DNA from: Lysobacterales bacterium
Lineage (GTDB): Bacteria > Pseudomonadota > Gammaproteobacteria > Xanthomonadales > Marinicellaceae
Reading direction: 5' to 3'
NCBI GenBank assembly: GCA_020442665.1
Contig: JAGRJP010000109.1
Location: 5,768 to 37,890, forward strand
DNA: 32,123 bases
Shown in pieces: positions 7,643-15,709 of the stretch. Made by a program: the position numbers and the translations under genes. Numbering within the stretch: the stretch's first letter is position 1; each line of letters begins with the position of its first letter. Under the pieces are notes generated by a model. It searched no databases and was not told the DNA's origin. It was given only the letters and a program-made list of their open reading frames with translations.

Positions 7643-8751
7643 GGGGCACAGCGAGAATTACTATAAAGTTGCGCTTTTTGCATAATTTTCACGAAAGCCT
7701 GTTCTTGATTATTACTGATAACTGTGATGATTCTTTGTACAGCATCGCCAAGTGCATTGAGTGTCGAACTGGAATAATTATTCAATTTTTGAATTTCGAA
7801 GTATAAGTGCGGATTCTCTGAAACCACATTTTCGCCAATGGCAAATTGCGCATCAAACGTCGTACTAGATAGTTTAGACAAAGTTCCTGCGGCTTCACCG
7901 GATTCAGACAAAACCAGCATAAAGGCAATGTTTACAATATGAGATAGTCCGAGAATATAAGCAACCAAACGATCATGGTCCTCCAGTTGCATATCAATTT
8001 GCTCCGCCATGGTTGGCTTAAATAACTGTTTGACCTTTTCAACTGATGCCGAATCGCCCATATTTATAAAAATAACATGCTTATTGGAAAGTAATTTCAC
8101 ATCAGGACCAAACATCGGATGAATTGAAACGACTTTACAACCAGCATCCGATAATTGCATCAGTGGTAATTTTAGAGGACTCTTAATCGAGCCAATGTCC
8201 AATACAATTCCTTTCGGTTTAAGAGTTGCCAAATCTTTTAGAATCTTTCCGCTTGCATCAATGGGTGCAGCAACAATGATATAATCATAATCCAGTTTCA
8301 CTGTTTTATAATCGACATTATTCTCATCTTGATTTAAATCAGAGATATCAACTCTAAAACCTTGATTACTCAGAAAACGAGCAAACCATTGCCCCATTTT
8401 TCCGCAACCACCAATAATTAAAGCTGACTTTTCAAACCCGAAATCTGATGTGTTTATCTTTTGATTTTCCTGTTTTTCCAGAGAAGTCTTAATAATTAAG
8501 GTAAAAATTTGTTTAACAATATCACTGTCAACATTTTTTTCTTTTGCAACTTTTATAACATTATCAATAACTTGCTTCTCTCTCTCATAATCTCTTGTGG
8601 GAGATTTTGTGTCAAGTTTCACAGAACCAATTGCATCAACATTCATTTGTCGTTCAGCCAAAAGGGCTACAATTTGCTCATCAATTGTATCAAGGTTCTT
8701 TCGCAATTCATTGAGTTTTGATATATCCATTGGAGAGGGGTTTATCTTCAT
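7639..8751 (-). CDS. tyrA: chorismate mutase / prephenate dehydrogenase (T-protein)
   Basis: A bifunctional cytosolic enzyme of tyrosine biosynthesis: chorismate to prephenate, then oxidative decarboxylation to 4-hydroxyphenylpyruvate. Residues 1-95 form an AroQ-type chorismate mutase (LNELRKNLDTIDEQIVALLAERQ, then a YEREKQV segment). Residues 108-370 form the dehydrogenase with the NAD-binding GGCGKMG (114-120) and the HPMFGP motif (211-216). Domain order and the 370-aa length match the enterobacterial T-protein. The product is the substrate of hpd in this window, though the two are not in one operon. The start could be M1 or M8; neither has a recognisable Shine-Dalgarno. Confidence 0.95.
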   Translation of the reverse strand: MKINPSPMDISKLNELRKNLDTIDEQIVALLAERQMNVDAIGSVKLDTKSPTRDYEREKQVIDNVIKVAKEKNVDSDIVKQIFTLIIKTSLEKQENQKINTSDFGFEKSALIIGGCGKMGQWFARFLSNQGFRVDISDLNQDENNVDYKTVKLDYDYIIVAAPIDASGKILKDLATLKPKGIVLDIGSIKSPLKLPLMQLSDAGCKVVSIHPMFGPDVKLLSNKHVIFINMGDSASVEKVKQLFKPTMAEQIDMQLEDHDRLVAYILGLSHIVNIAFMLVLSESGEAAGTLSKLSSTTFDAQFAIGENVVSENPHLYFEIQKLNNYSSSTLNALGDAVQRIITVISNNQEQAFVKIMQKAQLYSNSRCAP

Positions 8752-8813
8752 TAAAAAATGGGTTAAGATTGTAGCAATTATTTACATTTATACTTAGCAT
8801 TTGAGGAATTATT

Positions 8814-9515
8814 ATGAAAAAAGTGTTGTTTGCATTATTTGCAGTAATGATGGCAGGCACAGCTCTGGCTGCTGATGACAGACCGGTTGTTGCCGTTTTA
8901 GAATTTAAGAATGAAACTCAAGCCTACTGGTGGCAAAGTGGTGTCGGCCGTGAATTGAGCGACATGTTATCCAATGAACTTATGAATACAGGTGTATTCA
9001 AAGTTGTTGAGAGAAGAAAACTGGATGGTGTACTTTCTGAGCAAGACTTAGGTGCATCCGGACGTGTTTCAAAAAGCAGTGCTGCAAAAATGGGACAATT
9101 AACCGGTGCAAAATACTTAGTTACCGGTTCTGTTTCCAATTTTGAAGAAACCGGCGGTAAAGGCGGCGGACTCAGTTTTAAAGGAATTTCTGTTGGTGGC
9201 AATAAGAAAACTTCAACAATCGGCATTGATATCAGAGTGATTGATTCAACAACAGGAGTTGTTGAATACGCAAGAACTGTTACAGCAACAGCTAAAAGTG
9301 GTGGAATGAGCTTGGGTCTGAGCCGTGGTGGCTTTGGCGGTGCGTTAGCTAGCGAAAAGAAAACTCCGGCCGGTAAAGCGATTCGTGCAGTTATCATTGA
9401 AATTACAGACTATCTAGCTTGCGCAATGTATGACCAAGACTCATGTATGGATGAATACAGAGACAAAGAACGCAGAAGACGTAACAAAGCAAAAGGTGAT
9501 GTTGATTTAGATTAA
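8814..9515 (+). CDS. CsgG-family secreted protein
   Basis: A 233-residue protein with a Sec signal peptide (MKKVLFALFAVMMAGTALA, cleavage after ALA at about 19) and a CsgG/HfaB-like core: PVVAVLEFKNET (24-35), the ELSDMLSNEL helix, the VVERRKLDGVLSEQDLG segment (62-78) and AKYLVTGSV near 100-108. True CsgG is an outer-membrane lipoprotein forming the curli pore. This one has no lipobox cysteine and no csgEF or curlin genes nearby, so it is more likely a soluble periplasmic CsgG-fold protein of unknown role. The C-terminus is highly charged (RDKERRRRNKAKGD). GAGGAATT precedes the ATG, a TATACT -10-like hexamer lies at 8789-8794, and a terminator follows, indicating a single-gene unit. Confidence 0.8.
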   Translation: MKKVLFALFAVMMAGTALAADDRPVVAVLEFKNETQAYWWQSGVGRELSDMLSNELMNTGVFKVVERRKLDGVLSEQDLGASGRVSKSSAAKMGQLTGAKYLVTGSVSNFEETGGKGGGLSFKGISVGGNKKTSTIGIDIRVIDSTTGVVEYARTVTATAKSGGMSLGLSRGGFGGALASEKKTPAGKAIRAVIIEITDYLACAMYDQDSCMDEYRDKERRRRNKAKGDVDLD

Positions 9516-9537
9516 TTATCGCATCAAACTTGATTGG

Positions 9538-9564
9538 AAAGCCGGATTGATTCCGGCTTTTTTT
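9538..9564 (+). terminator. rho-independent terminator of the CsgG-family gene
   Basis: A perfect 9-bp stem AAAGCCGGA (9538-9546) / TCCGGCTTT (9552-9560) with a TTGAT loop, followed by a T-run to 9564. It begins 23 nt after the stop codon. Confidence 0.92.
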
Positions 9565-9565
9565 A

Positions 9566-9851
9566 TGCTATTAAATATATAATTCAAAACATAATCAAAG
9601 CACTCCTAATGATTTATCAATTCATCGACAATTGGATATCGTAAATCTCTATTAAACCATTTGGAGCTTTCAATTACATTATACAAGGAACTGTTTTCTA
9701 AATACCTCTGGGTGTTTTTTTAATATTCAAATATCTGAAATGTAAAAATAGCTATACCGCTAATGATAGTATTTATGTCATTCGAGTATTTCCCCTGGAT
9801 TATGACCTATCAATTCATTTAATCTTATATGTACCCTTATAGATTCCCAAT
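9566..9851. other. AT-rich intergenic region without a convincing gene
   Basis: About 290 bp between two convergent terminators. No open frame here has a start codon with a ribosome site. The longest reading is a stretch of about 33 codons, without ATG, ending near 9721. An imperfect direct repeat (TGATTTATCAATTCAT at 9610-9625 and TGACCTATCAATTCAT at 9803-9818) is the only structure I see. It may be decayed sequence. Confidence 0.5.
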
Positions 9852-9880
9852 AAAAAACCCCTGAGTGCATCAGGGGTTTT
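9852..9880 (-). terminator. rho-independent terminator of the 986-aa secreted-protein gene
   Basis: A perfect 11-bp stem AAAACCCCTGA (9854-9864) / TCAGGGGTTTT (9870-9880) with loop GTGCA. The run of A at 9852-9857 is the U-tract on the minus strand. It lies 31 nt past the converging gene's stop. Being symmetric, it may also work from the other side. Confidence 0.9.
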
Positions 9881-9911
9881 ATTTAGGTATCTAATTCAGA
9901 TTAAACCCTGT

Positions 9912-12872
9912 TTATGGTGGTGGCGGAGAACCTTCAAAACCATCCATAAATATTAAATCAACTGGAACATCACAAGTTCCAAAAGAACCGGAATTAGTAA
10001 TAACAACATCATCTATTTTCCAGTCGCCGGCAGAAACACTCGAATCCGTACCCATTCTCCATCTAATTTGAGCGACTTGTGCTTGGTATGGAGATAAATC
10101 AACTTCGATTAGAGTAAATGATGCTTGTTGTCCATTCCATGCACGTCTTGCTCCTAATGGTTGACCAAACCCTCCATTCAAAGTGACATCGTAAGAACCT
10201 GTTGTCATATTGGACTCCAAATCAGTCCAGTTAGCGCCACCATCAACAGTTATTTCGAGAACACCACCATCATAACTCGTTTCAAAGTTATATTTATGAT
10301 AGAAACTCAAGACCGAAGTTGCTGAAGGAGAGAACTCCCTGGTTATTATTGATTTATCTGAAGAAGAACTTACATCAGTTGAAACAAAAGCAGCACCTGT
10401 GCCATTGGTATGATCATCCCCGATTTCGATACGCCAGTCATCGGCACCTGTTGCTGCATTATGAGACCAACCAGCAGCTTCAGCATCTGCAATTGTTGTA
10501 TAACTTTCTAAATTATCATCAAAAGGTTGTGGTGTAATTGGACCGGTTGGGAATGCAGAGTTCTCTGTGATATTGCTGTCTTCCACTGAATTATCAGTAT
10601 CATAAGATCTCACAACATAGAAATAATCAACATCAGAGGTCAAACCACCAATATTATCAAGGAATGTATTGGTATTAACTCCAGTTGCAATTTGATTTGC
10701 AAGTGATGGGGTAAAGCCACTTGTAGTCGAACGATAAACAGAGTAATTAAGTTCACCTACACTATTAGGACATTGCGAGTTCGCTGTATCCCAATTGAGT
10801 GTAATACTACAAGACTGAGTTGCATTGTTACTCGCAGAGGTAATTCCTGCAAAAGTTGGAGCTAAAGTACATAATCCTGTAGCAGTTGCATTCACTTCAT
10901 TTGAGTTTGATGTCAAACACGCCCCACCATCAGAGGCTTTAACAATGTAATAATAAACTGTACCGCCCGAAACTGTTGTATCATTATAAGTATATGATCC
11001 CGTGCTTCCGGTACCCGGACTAGTATCTGCTACCGTATCAATGAGCACATAACCAGTCCCCATTGTTGTTGAACGATAGATTCGATATTCAATCATTTCA
11101 GGAGTTGCTGAGTCATCCCATGAAACATCAATTTGATTGTCATTCGGAACCGTTGCTCCTGTTACATTAATGGTATCCAGTGAAAGCTGACATCCACATT
11201 GCTCAAATTTAAATGCTCCTATTCTTGTACTCCAATTTGACGAAGCATTATACTGAGCCGTGTACCAGAAGGTACATTCGTCAACAGGATCAACATTCAA
11301 AGATGAATAGTCACCATATCTTCCTGAACTATTTGAGCCACTGCCTTCAATAATTGAATTTTCACCTCGTGGCATTGTTCCGGCAGGATCATCTGTTAAT
11401 CGACCGGCATAACGCATACCCGGGAATACAGAACTACTGGATGTGTTATAACCGATTGCAATATTGCCATCACCATCCATAGCAGCTGATGCCATCCAAC
11501 GATGAACTCCATCATTGAGAGTATATGTTCCTTCATCTTTAAGAACCCAGTCATTACCATTAGTCGATGCTGCCGGTCTTTCCAACTGCCACCATCTCAC
11601 TCCATGATAATCATTACCGTCAACATCAGTAACCATATTACCGACTAGATATTGTTTGTCATCAATCGTTCTGTGTTGAACACGCCACATCAAAGGTTGT
11701 TTCAAAGGAAATAGATTGGTTGCTCCGTTTGGTTGTGGGACAGACAAATCACCAAAATTACTTCCGCCTAGATGTGTATCAAACTCGCTGACATGAATAT
11801 TTATCGGACCTGTTATGGCACTGTTTGCAGGAGTATCAAAATCAGTTGTGAACTCCCATAATTCCAATACATCATCCGGAGGGTTATCACCATGATACTC
11901 ACCATCACGGTGACGCATGAATATTCCCGGAGCTCCTTGTGGAGGTAAAGTTTCACCATCGGCATCCGCAGGCATCATGTGTTGAAAGCCAAAACCAGGT
12001 AATCCCGGAGAAGTGAACACCTGATAGCCTCTGGCAGGATTACCAAGTAGCATATTATCTCTATCGAATGCATATTGACGATTGCTTTCATTCGCACCGG
12101 CATAATAAGCATCACCCCAGACACCAAATTTAGGATAATCAGGCAAACCGCCGGATGCTGAAGTGAATTCATAGATATACCATGTACTACTACTTTGTCC
12201 TAATGGATCATGAGTTTTTGAAATGTACATACAAAATGAATTACTAGTAAACTCAGTAAACACCCAACGACCTTTAGGTTCACCGGGACCATTATCTGCA
12301 AACTGATCAAACAGAACAACTGGGTCACCTCGTCCACCACCGCAACCGGTACCTGAACCATTAGCTATCGTATCCATAACAAATTGAGCCGCTGTGGAAC
12401 CATCAGATTTGTCTATTATCAATATTATAGAGCTACTACTATTATTGATTGTTTGAACATAATAATTGATACCAACATCGCCATTCGTATCAGAAGGATT
12501 TACTCCGGTGAATCCGGCTCCATCCAAGTTATAGAGAAGATTATCAAACGGATCTGTTCCAAATGTAGAGGCAGCATCCACTTGTTTTTGCGCCAAAGCA
12601 TCAAAACCAAACCCACGGCCTGCAGGCTGAGGCCTAACCCAGTCTTTCGGACGATTGAACTTTAACGGAATTTCCTTTATCGGATCACCCGGTTTCCATT
12701 GAGTTGGAGCCGGTAAATTTTTCAAATTAACCGTCACCACAGCCGGCGTGACTGTGTCTCCAACAAATTCTGCGCCATAACGTGTCTGCGTGCTGTCAGC
12801 AGCAAATATCGTATTTGCAAATAACAAACCCAACACAGAAAGTATAGGCTGGCTTTTTTTTGATTTAATCAT
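9912..12872 (-). CDS. large secreted multidomain protein with fibronectin-type domains
   Basis: A 986-residue exported protein of unknown function. It has a Sec signal peptide (residues 1-24, ending TIFA). Residues about 80-555 form a large beta-rich domain with segments such as NPSDTNGDVGINYYVQTIN and PDYPKFGVWGDAYYAGANE, as in secreted propeller-like proteins. Two fibronectin-III-like domains follow at about 557-665 and 668-770, each with a YRIYRSTT- or YSVYRSTT-like strand. A jelly-roll-like domain spans about 780-965 (GGVLEITVDGGANWTDLE, then VDLSPYQAQVAQIRWRMGTDSS), similar to C-terminal domains of secreted metalloproteases. The protein ends in CDVPVDLIFMDGFEGSPPPP. No protease motif is visible. 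AGAGAGGT precedes the ATG, and it lies 12 nt after the upstream DUF4097-like gene, so they form an operon. Confidence 0.8.
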   Translation of the reverse strand: MIKSKKSQPILSVLGLLFANTIFAADSTQTRYGAEFVGDTVTPAVVTVNLKNLPAPTQWKPGDPIKEIPLKFNRPKDWVRPQPAGRGFGFDALAQKQVDAASTFGTDPFDNLLYNLDGAGFTGVNPSDTNGDVGINYYVQTINNSSSSIILIIDKSDGSTAAQFVMDTIANGSGTGCGGGRGDPVVLFDQFADNGPGEPKGRWVFTEFTSNSFCMYISKTHDPLGQSSSTWYIYEFTSASGGLPDYPKFGVWGDAYYAGANESNRQYAFDRDNMLLGNPARGYQVFTSPGLPGFGFQHMMPADADGETLPPQGAPGIFMRHRDGEYHGDNPPDDVLELWEFTTDFDTPANSAITGPINIHVSEFDTHLGGSNFGDLSVPQPNGATNLFPLKQPLMWRVQHRTIDDKQYLVGNMVTDVDGNDYHGVRWWQLERPAASTNGNDWVLKDEGTYTLNDGVHRWMASAAMDGDGNIAIGYNTSSSSVFPGMRYAGRLTDDPAGTMPRGENSIIEGSGSNSSGRYGDYSSLNVDPVDECTFWYTAQYNASSNWSTRIGAFKFEQCGCQLSLDTINVTGATVPNDNQIDVSWDDSATPEMIEYRIYRSTTMGTGYVLIDTVADTSPGTGSTGSYTYNDTTVSGGTVYYYIVKASDGGACLTSNSNEVNATATGLCTLAPTFAGITSASNNATQSCSITLNWDTANSQCPNSVGELNYSVYRSTTSGFTPSLANQIATGVNTNTFLDNIGGLTSDVDYFYVVRSYDTDNSVEDSNITENSAFPTGPITPQPFDDNLESYTTIADAEAAGWSHNAATGADDWRIEIGDDHTNGTGAAFVSTDVSSSSDKSIITREFSPSATSVLSFYHKYNFETSYDGGVLEITVDGGANWTDLESNMTTGSYDVTLNGGFGQPLGARRAWNGQQASFTLIEVDLSPYQAQVAQIRWRMGTDSSVSAGDWKIDDVVITNSGSFGTCDVPVDLIFMDGFEGSPPPP

Positions 12873-12884
12873 TTCTACCTCTCT

Positions 12885-13640
12885 TTATTTATAAATCTGT
12901 TCAATTTCAACCAGTTGAATTAAACCGGTATCTGTTTGAATTTTTGCTGTATCAAAAAATTTATCTTGATTGTAACTGGCTACTCTGTTTTCAATTTTTT
13001 TATTCTTTAAAATATTTATAGAATTACTAGTGACAACGCTCCCGGTAATAGTTTGCACAAATGGCCGGTTATCTTCATGAAAATATAAAGAAACACTTCC
13101 ATTGAATGTTTTCAAATTCACTTCATCTGATGATTCGTTACTCAACAATGTATATGAAATATTCCCATGTTTGGTAAATAAATCTGCGAACCCAGTCGAT
13201 TTTAGCTCAATATCTGAAGATTCTGAGACAACTTTTAATTGATTTTCCAGTTTTTTACTACTGAGATTGCCTTTCTCAATTTTTATGTCTAATTCAACTC
13301 CTTTGGGAACAACTATTGCCACATCCACTCTTTCCAATGATTTTTCTGTTGGCAGATTTTTATAAGAAACTTTTAACGATAAGACCCCATCTTTAAGTTC
13401 TTCATCAATACTTGCTCTGTGTGTTTTTGAGTATTGCGATACTGCATGAAATACCAAATTCTTTTCAGTCGTTTGCCTCAACCGAATATCGCCATGATTA
13501 TTTTCGATGATAACTTTTGAAATTTTAGCTGTATTTTTTTCTATATGAAAACGCTCTGCTTCAACTAAACTCTCCTCTGCAACAGCAACAGATAAAGCCA
13601 TAATCAGTAATATTGTTATTGTTTTCAACAATGTCTCCAT
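12885..13640 (-). CDS. exported DUF4097-like beta-solenoid protein
   Basis: A 251-residue protein with a signal peptide (METLLKTITILLIMALSVAVA). The rest alternates short hydrophobic strands and turns (ISKVIIENNHGDIRLRQ, VDVAIVVPKGVELDIKIEKGNLSSK, VVSESSDIELKSTG, FTKHGNISYTL). This is the pattern of DUF4097/adhesin-like right-handed beta-helices. Function unknown. The ATG at 13640 is chosen because TAAGGAT lies 9-15 nt upstream; an upstream in-frame ATG at 13688 would add 16 residues ahead of the signal peptide. It precedes the 986-aa gene by 12 nt and is divergent from the SorC-family regulator. Confidence 0.72.
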   Translation of the reverse strand: METLLKTITILLIMALSVAVAEESLVEAERFHIEKNTAKISKVIIENNHGDIRLRQTTEKNLVFHAVSQYSKTHRASIDEELKDGVLSLKVSYKNLPTEKSLERVDVAIVVPKGVELDIKIEKGNLSSKKLENQLKVVSESSDIELKSTGFADLFTKHGNISYTLLSNESSDEVNLKTFNGSVSLYFHEDNRPFVQTITGSVVTSNSINILKNKKIENRVASYNQDKFFDTAKIQTDTGLIQLVEIEQIYK

Positions 13641-13715
13641 TATAAACGCATCCTTACAATAATATCTTATAACAATATGTTTTAACAATTATTCCTTAAT
13701 TTTTATCATTTTGAG

Positions 13716-13768
13716 TTGCAAACAATGATTGTATGAAATATATTTCACTTATTGAAATTAATTACAAT
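13716..13768 (+). promoter_or_regulatory. promoter with overlapping palindromic operators for the deoC operon
   Basis: -35 TTGCAA (13716-13721), 17-bp spacer and -10 TATATT (13739-13744) give a start near 13751. Three inverted repeats overlap it: ACAATGATTGT (13722-13732) in the spacer, the perfect 14-bp TGAAATATATTTCA (13734-13747) across the -10, and ATTGAAATTAATTACAAT (13751-13768, one mismatched pair) just before the ATG. The last resembles, from memory, the B. subtilis DeoR operator of equal length (ATTGAA ... CAAT). Autoregulation by the SorC-family protein is inferred. Confidence 0.6.
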
Positions 13769-13769
13769 C

Positions 13770-14702
13770 ATGAATCAACTCGATTTAGCAACAAAAGCAG
13801 CATGGCTTGCATACATTGGTGGCTACACACAAAGTGAGGTCGCCCAAAAACTGAACATATCATCGGTGAAAGCTCATAGATTGATAGCCCAAGCCCATGC
13901 TAACAATATCGTCAAAATTTTTGTTGAGGGCGAAATTATTGAGTGTGTGGAACTTGAAGAAAAAATTTCAAAACAGTTTAACCTTGATTCGTGCATCGTT
14001 GCTCCAACAATTGAAGGTGTTGATTCTTTTAAGTCAGTGGGTGCTGCCGGTGCTTCTTTTTTATACAACTTACTTAAAAACAATAAAAACAAAATGGTCG
14101 GTGTGGGAAAAGGTCGGTCTTTATCGGCAGTTGTTGAAAACCTTCCGCATTTTCAAACTGAAAAAATCAAATTTGTTTCTGTTTCCGGCGGATTAACACG
14201 CCGATTTTCAACAAATCCCTACGATGTAATTCACAGACTGGCAGAAAGAACCAATTCGGAGGCTTTCTTTTTGCCGGTTCCTTATATGGCAAAAGACGAA
14301 TCCGAAAAACAGATGTTACTTGAGCAAAACAGTGTCAGGCAAATGTTAGATTTTGCCAAACAAGCAGAAATCTACTTAGTTGGAATTGGTTCGATTGAAA
14401 GTAATGCTCATGTTCATGAAAGCGGACTTGTTGAAGAATCCATATGGAATAAAATGATTGAAAATCATGCGGTCGGTGATTTTATGGGGCAGTTTCTTGA
14501 TACCAGTGGAAATGAAATAAAGGACAGCAGCAATAATTTATCACTGGGCTTAACCTCGGAAGATATCAGAGGAAAAAAAGTGATTGCGATTGTTGGTGGC
14601 AGTCAAAAAGGTAAAGTCACACAAGCCATTTTACAAAAAAATATCATCACCGATTTAATAATCAGTGAAGAATCAGCAAAAGAATTAATTAAATTAATGT
14701 AA
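13770..14702 (+). CDS. SorC/DeoR-type sugar-responsive regulator
   Basis: A 310-residue regulator of the SorC family, to which B. subtilis DeoR belongs. The N-terminal helix-turn-helix lies at about 17-42 (GGYTQSEVAQKLNISSVKAHRLIAQA). The C-terminal phosphosugar-binding domain shows VGVGKGRSLSAVVENL, VSVSGGL and the late VIAIVGGSQK motif. Family members bind phosphorylated sugars; with deoC directly downstream, deoxyribose 5-phosphate is the likely inducer. I chose ATG 13770 over an in-frame TTG at 13752, because the predicted transcript starts near 13751 and a palindrome fills the interval. No clear Shine-Dalgarno is visible. deoC begins 4 nt after the stop. Confidence 0.87.
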   Translation: MNQLDLATKAAWLAYIGGYTQSEVAQKLNISSVKAHRLIAQAHANNIVKIFVEGEIIECVELEEKISKQFNLDSCIVAPTIEGVDSFKSVGAAGASFLYNLLKNNKNKMVGVGKGRSLSAVVENLPHFQTEKIKFVSVSGGLTRRFSTNPYDVIHRLAERTNSEAFFLPVPYMAKDESEKQMLLEQNSVRQMLDFAKQAEIYLVGIGSIESNAHVHESGLVEESIWNKMIENHAVGDFMGQFLDTSGNEIKDSSNNLSLGLTSEDIRGKKVIAIVGGSQKGKVTQAILQKNIITDLIISEESAKELIKLM

Positions 14703-14706
14703 TCTT

Positions 14707-15666
14707 ATGAATAATAAAATTGAAAGAAATCCCGGAGTTCCTTTTAATCCGGATTGGGTTGAATGTATTCAAGTCAATAAAAGTGCGGTTGAACGTCGAG
14801 CTGCTTCTTATAGCGGAAGACGTTCGATCAAAAAACAACATCAGGCAGCGTGGCTGTTAAAAGCGATCAGTTGCATTGACCTCACGACGCTCGCCGGTGA
14901 TGACACCGAAAGGCGAGTTCGCAGACTTTGTGAAAAAGCTAAGAAACCGATTCGTAATGATATTGTGAAAGCTCTGGGAATTGAAAAGTTAAATCTGACT
15001 ACCGGAGCGGTTTGTGTTTATCATGAAATGCTGGAGTCTGCAAAAAAATACCTGCAAGGTACAAATATCGGATTGGCAGCAGTATCGACCGGCTTTCCGG
15101 CAGGCTTAACGCCGTTTGATATGCGTGTGGAAGAAATCAAACGATCGGTTGCAGCCGGAGCCACAGAAATTGATATCGTTATCTCTCGTCGCCATGTTTT
15201 TTCACAAAACTGGAAAGGACTATATGAAGAAATCGCAGCCTACAGAGAAGCCTGTGGTGAAGCTCACCTGAAAACCATTCTGGCAACCGGTGAAATTTCG
15301 ACACTCCGAAACGTCGCCAAAGCATCTATGGTTTGTATGATGGCAGGAGCAGATTTTATTAAAACATCAACCGGTAAAGAAAAGGTCAATGCCACTCTTC
15401 CGGTCAGTTTGGTGATGGTGAGAATGATACGTGAGTACTTCGACAGAACCGGATTTAAAATTGGATATAAACCGGCCGGTGGTATCAGCACCGCAAAAGA
15501 AAGTTTGCTATATCTCATTCTGATGAAAGAAGAATTGGGCAGAGATTGGCTCGAACCGGAGCTGTTCCGCTTTGGGGCATCGAGTTTACTCGGTGATATC
15601 GAAAGACAATTAGAACATCATGTGACTGGCAAATATTCCGCCGGATTCCGTCATGCGATCAGCTAA
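14707..15666 (+). CDS. deoC: deoxyribose-phosphate aldolase (long form)
   Basis: Cleaves 2-deoxyribose 5-phosphate to glyceraldehyde 3-phosphate and acetaldehyde in deoxynucleoside catabolism. The 319-residue protein is the long, animal-like DERA form, not the about 220-260-aa bacterial form. Class I aldolase residues are visible: Schiff-base K219 in DFIKTSTGK, K255 in GYKPAGGIS and D156 in EIDIVISR, equivalent to E. coli K167, K201 and D102. The N-terminal extension (1-50) is typical of the long form. It is the second gene of the operon, ahead of an aldehyde dehydrogenase that could oxidise the acetaldehyde released. Confidence 0.95.
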   Translation: MNNKIERNPGVPFNPDWVECIQVNKSAVERRAASYSGRRSIKKQHQAAWLLKAISCIDLTTLAGDDTERRVRRLCEKAKKPIRNDIVKALGIEKLNLTTGAVCVYHEMLESAKKYLQGTNIGLAAVSTGFPAGLTPFDMRVEEIKRSVAAGATEIDIVISRRHVFSQNWKGLYEEIAAYREACGEAHLKTILATGEISTLRNVAKASMVCMMAGADFIKTSTGKEKVNATLPVSLVMVRMIREYFDRTGFKIGYKPAGGISTAKESLLYLILMKEELGRDWLEPELFRFGASSLLGDIERQLEHHVTGKYSAGFRHAIS

Positions 15667-15709
15667 AACCTAAACATTAACAAGCAAACCAAATAATAAA
15701 GTGAAAACA

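Noticed and set aside
8924-9397. Open frame of 157 codons antisense to the CsgG-family gene
   Set aside because: Low-complexity, proline-rich translation with no ribosome site; the sense gene has signal peptide, ribosome site and terminator.
9623-9721. About 33-codon open stretch reading IGYRKSLLNHLELSITLY and onward
   Set aside because: No start codon with a ribosome site and no recognised family; might be decayed coding sequence but cannot be supported.
9610-9818. Two copies of a (T)GAxxTATCAATTCAT-like 16-mer
   Set aside because: Only two imperfect copies in AT-rich DNA; could arise by chance and no function is suggested.
13752-13769. TTG start 18 nt upstream for the SorC-family regulator
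   Set aside because: The predicted transcription start is near 13751 and the interval is a palindrome; ATG 13770 fits better.
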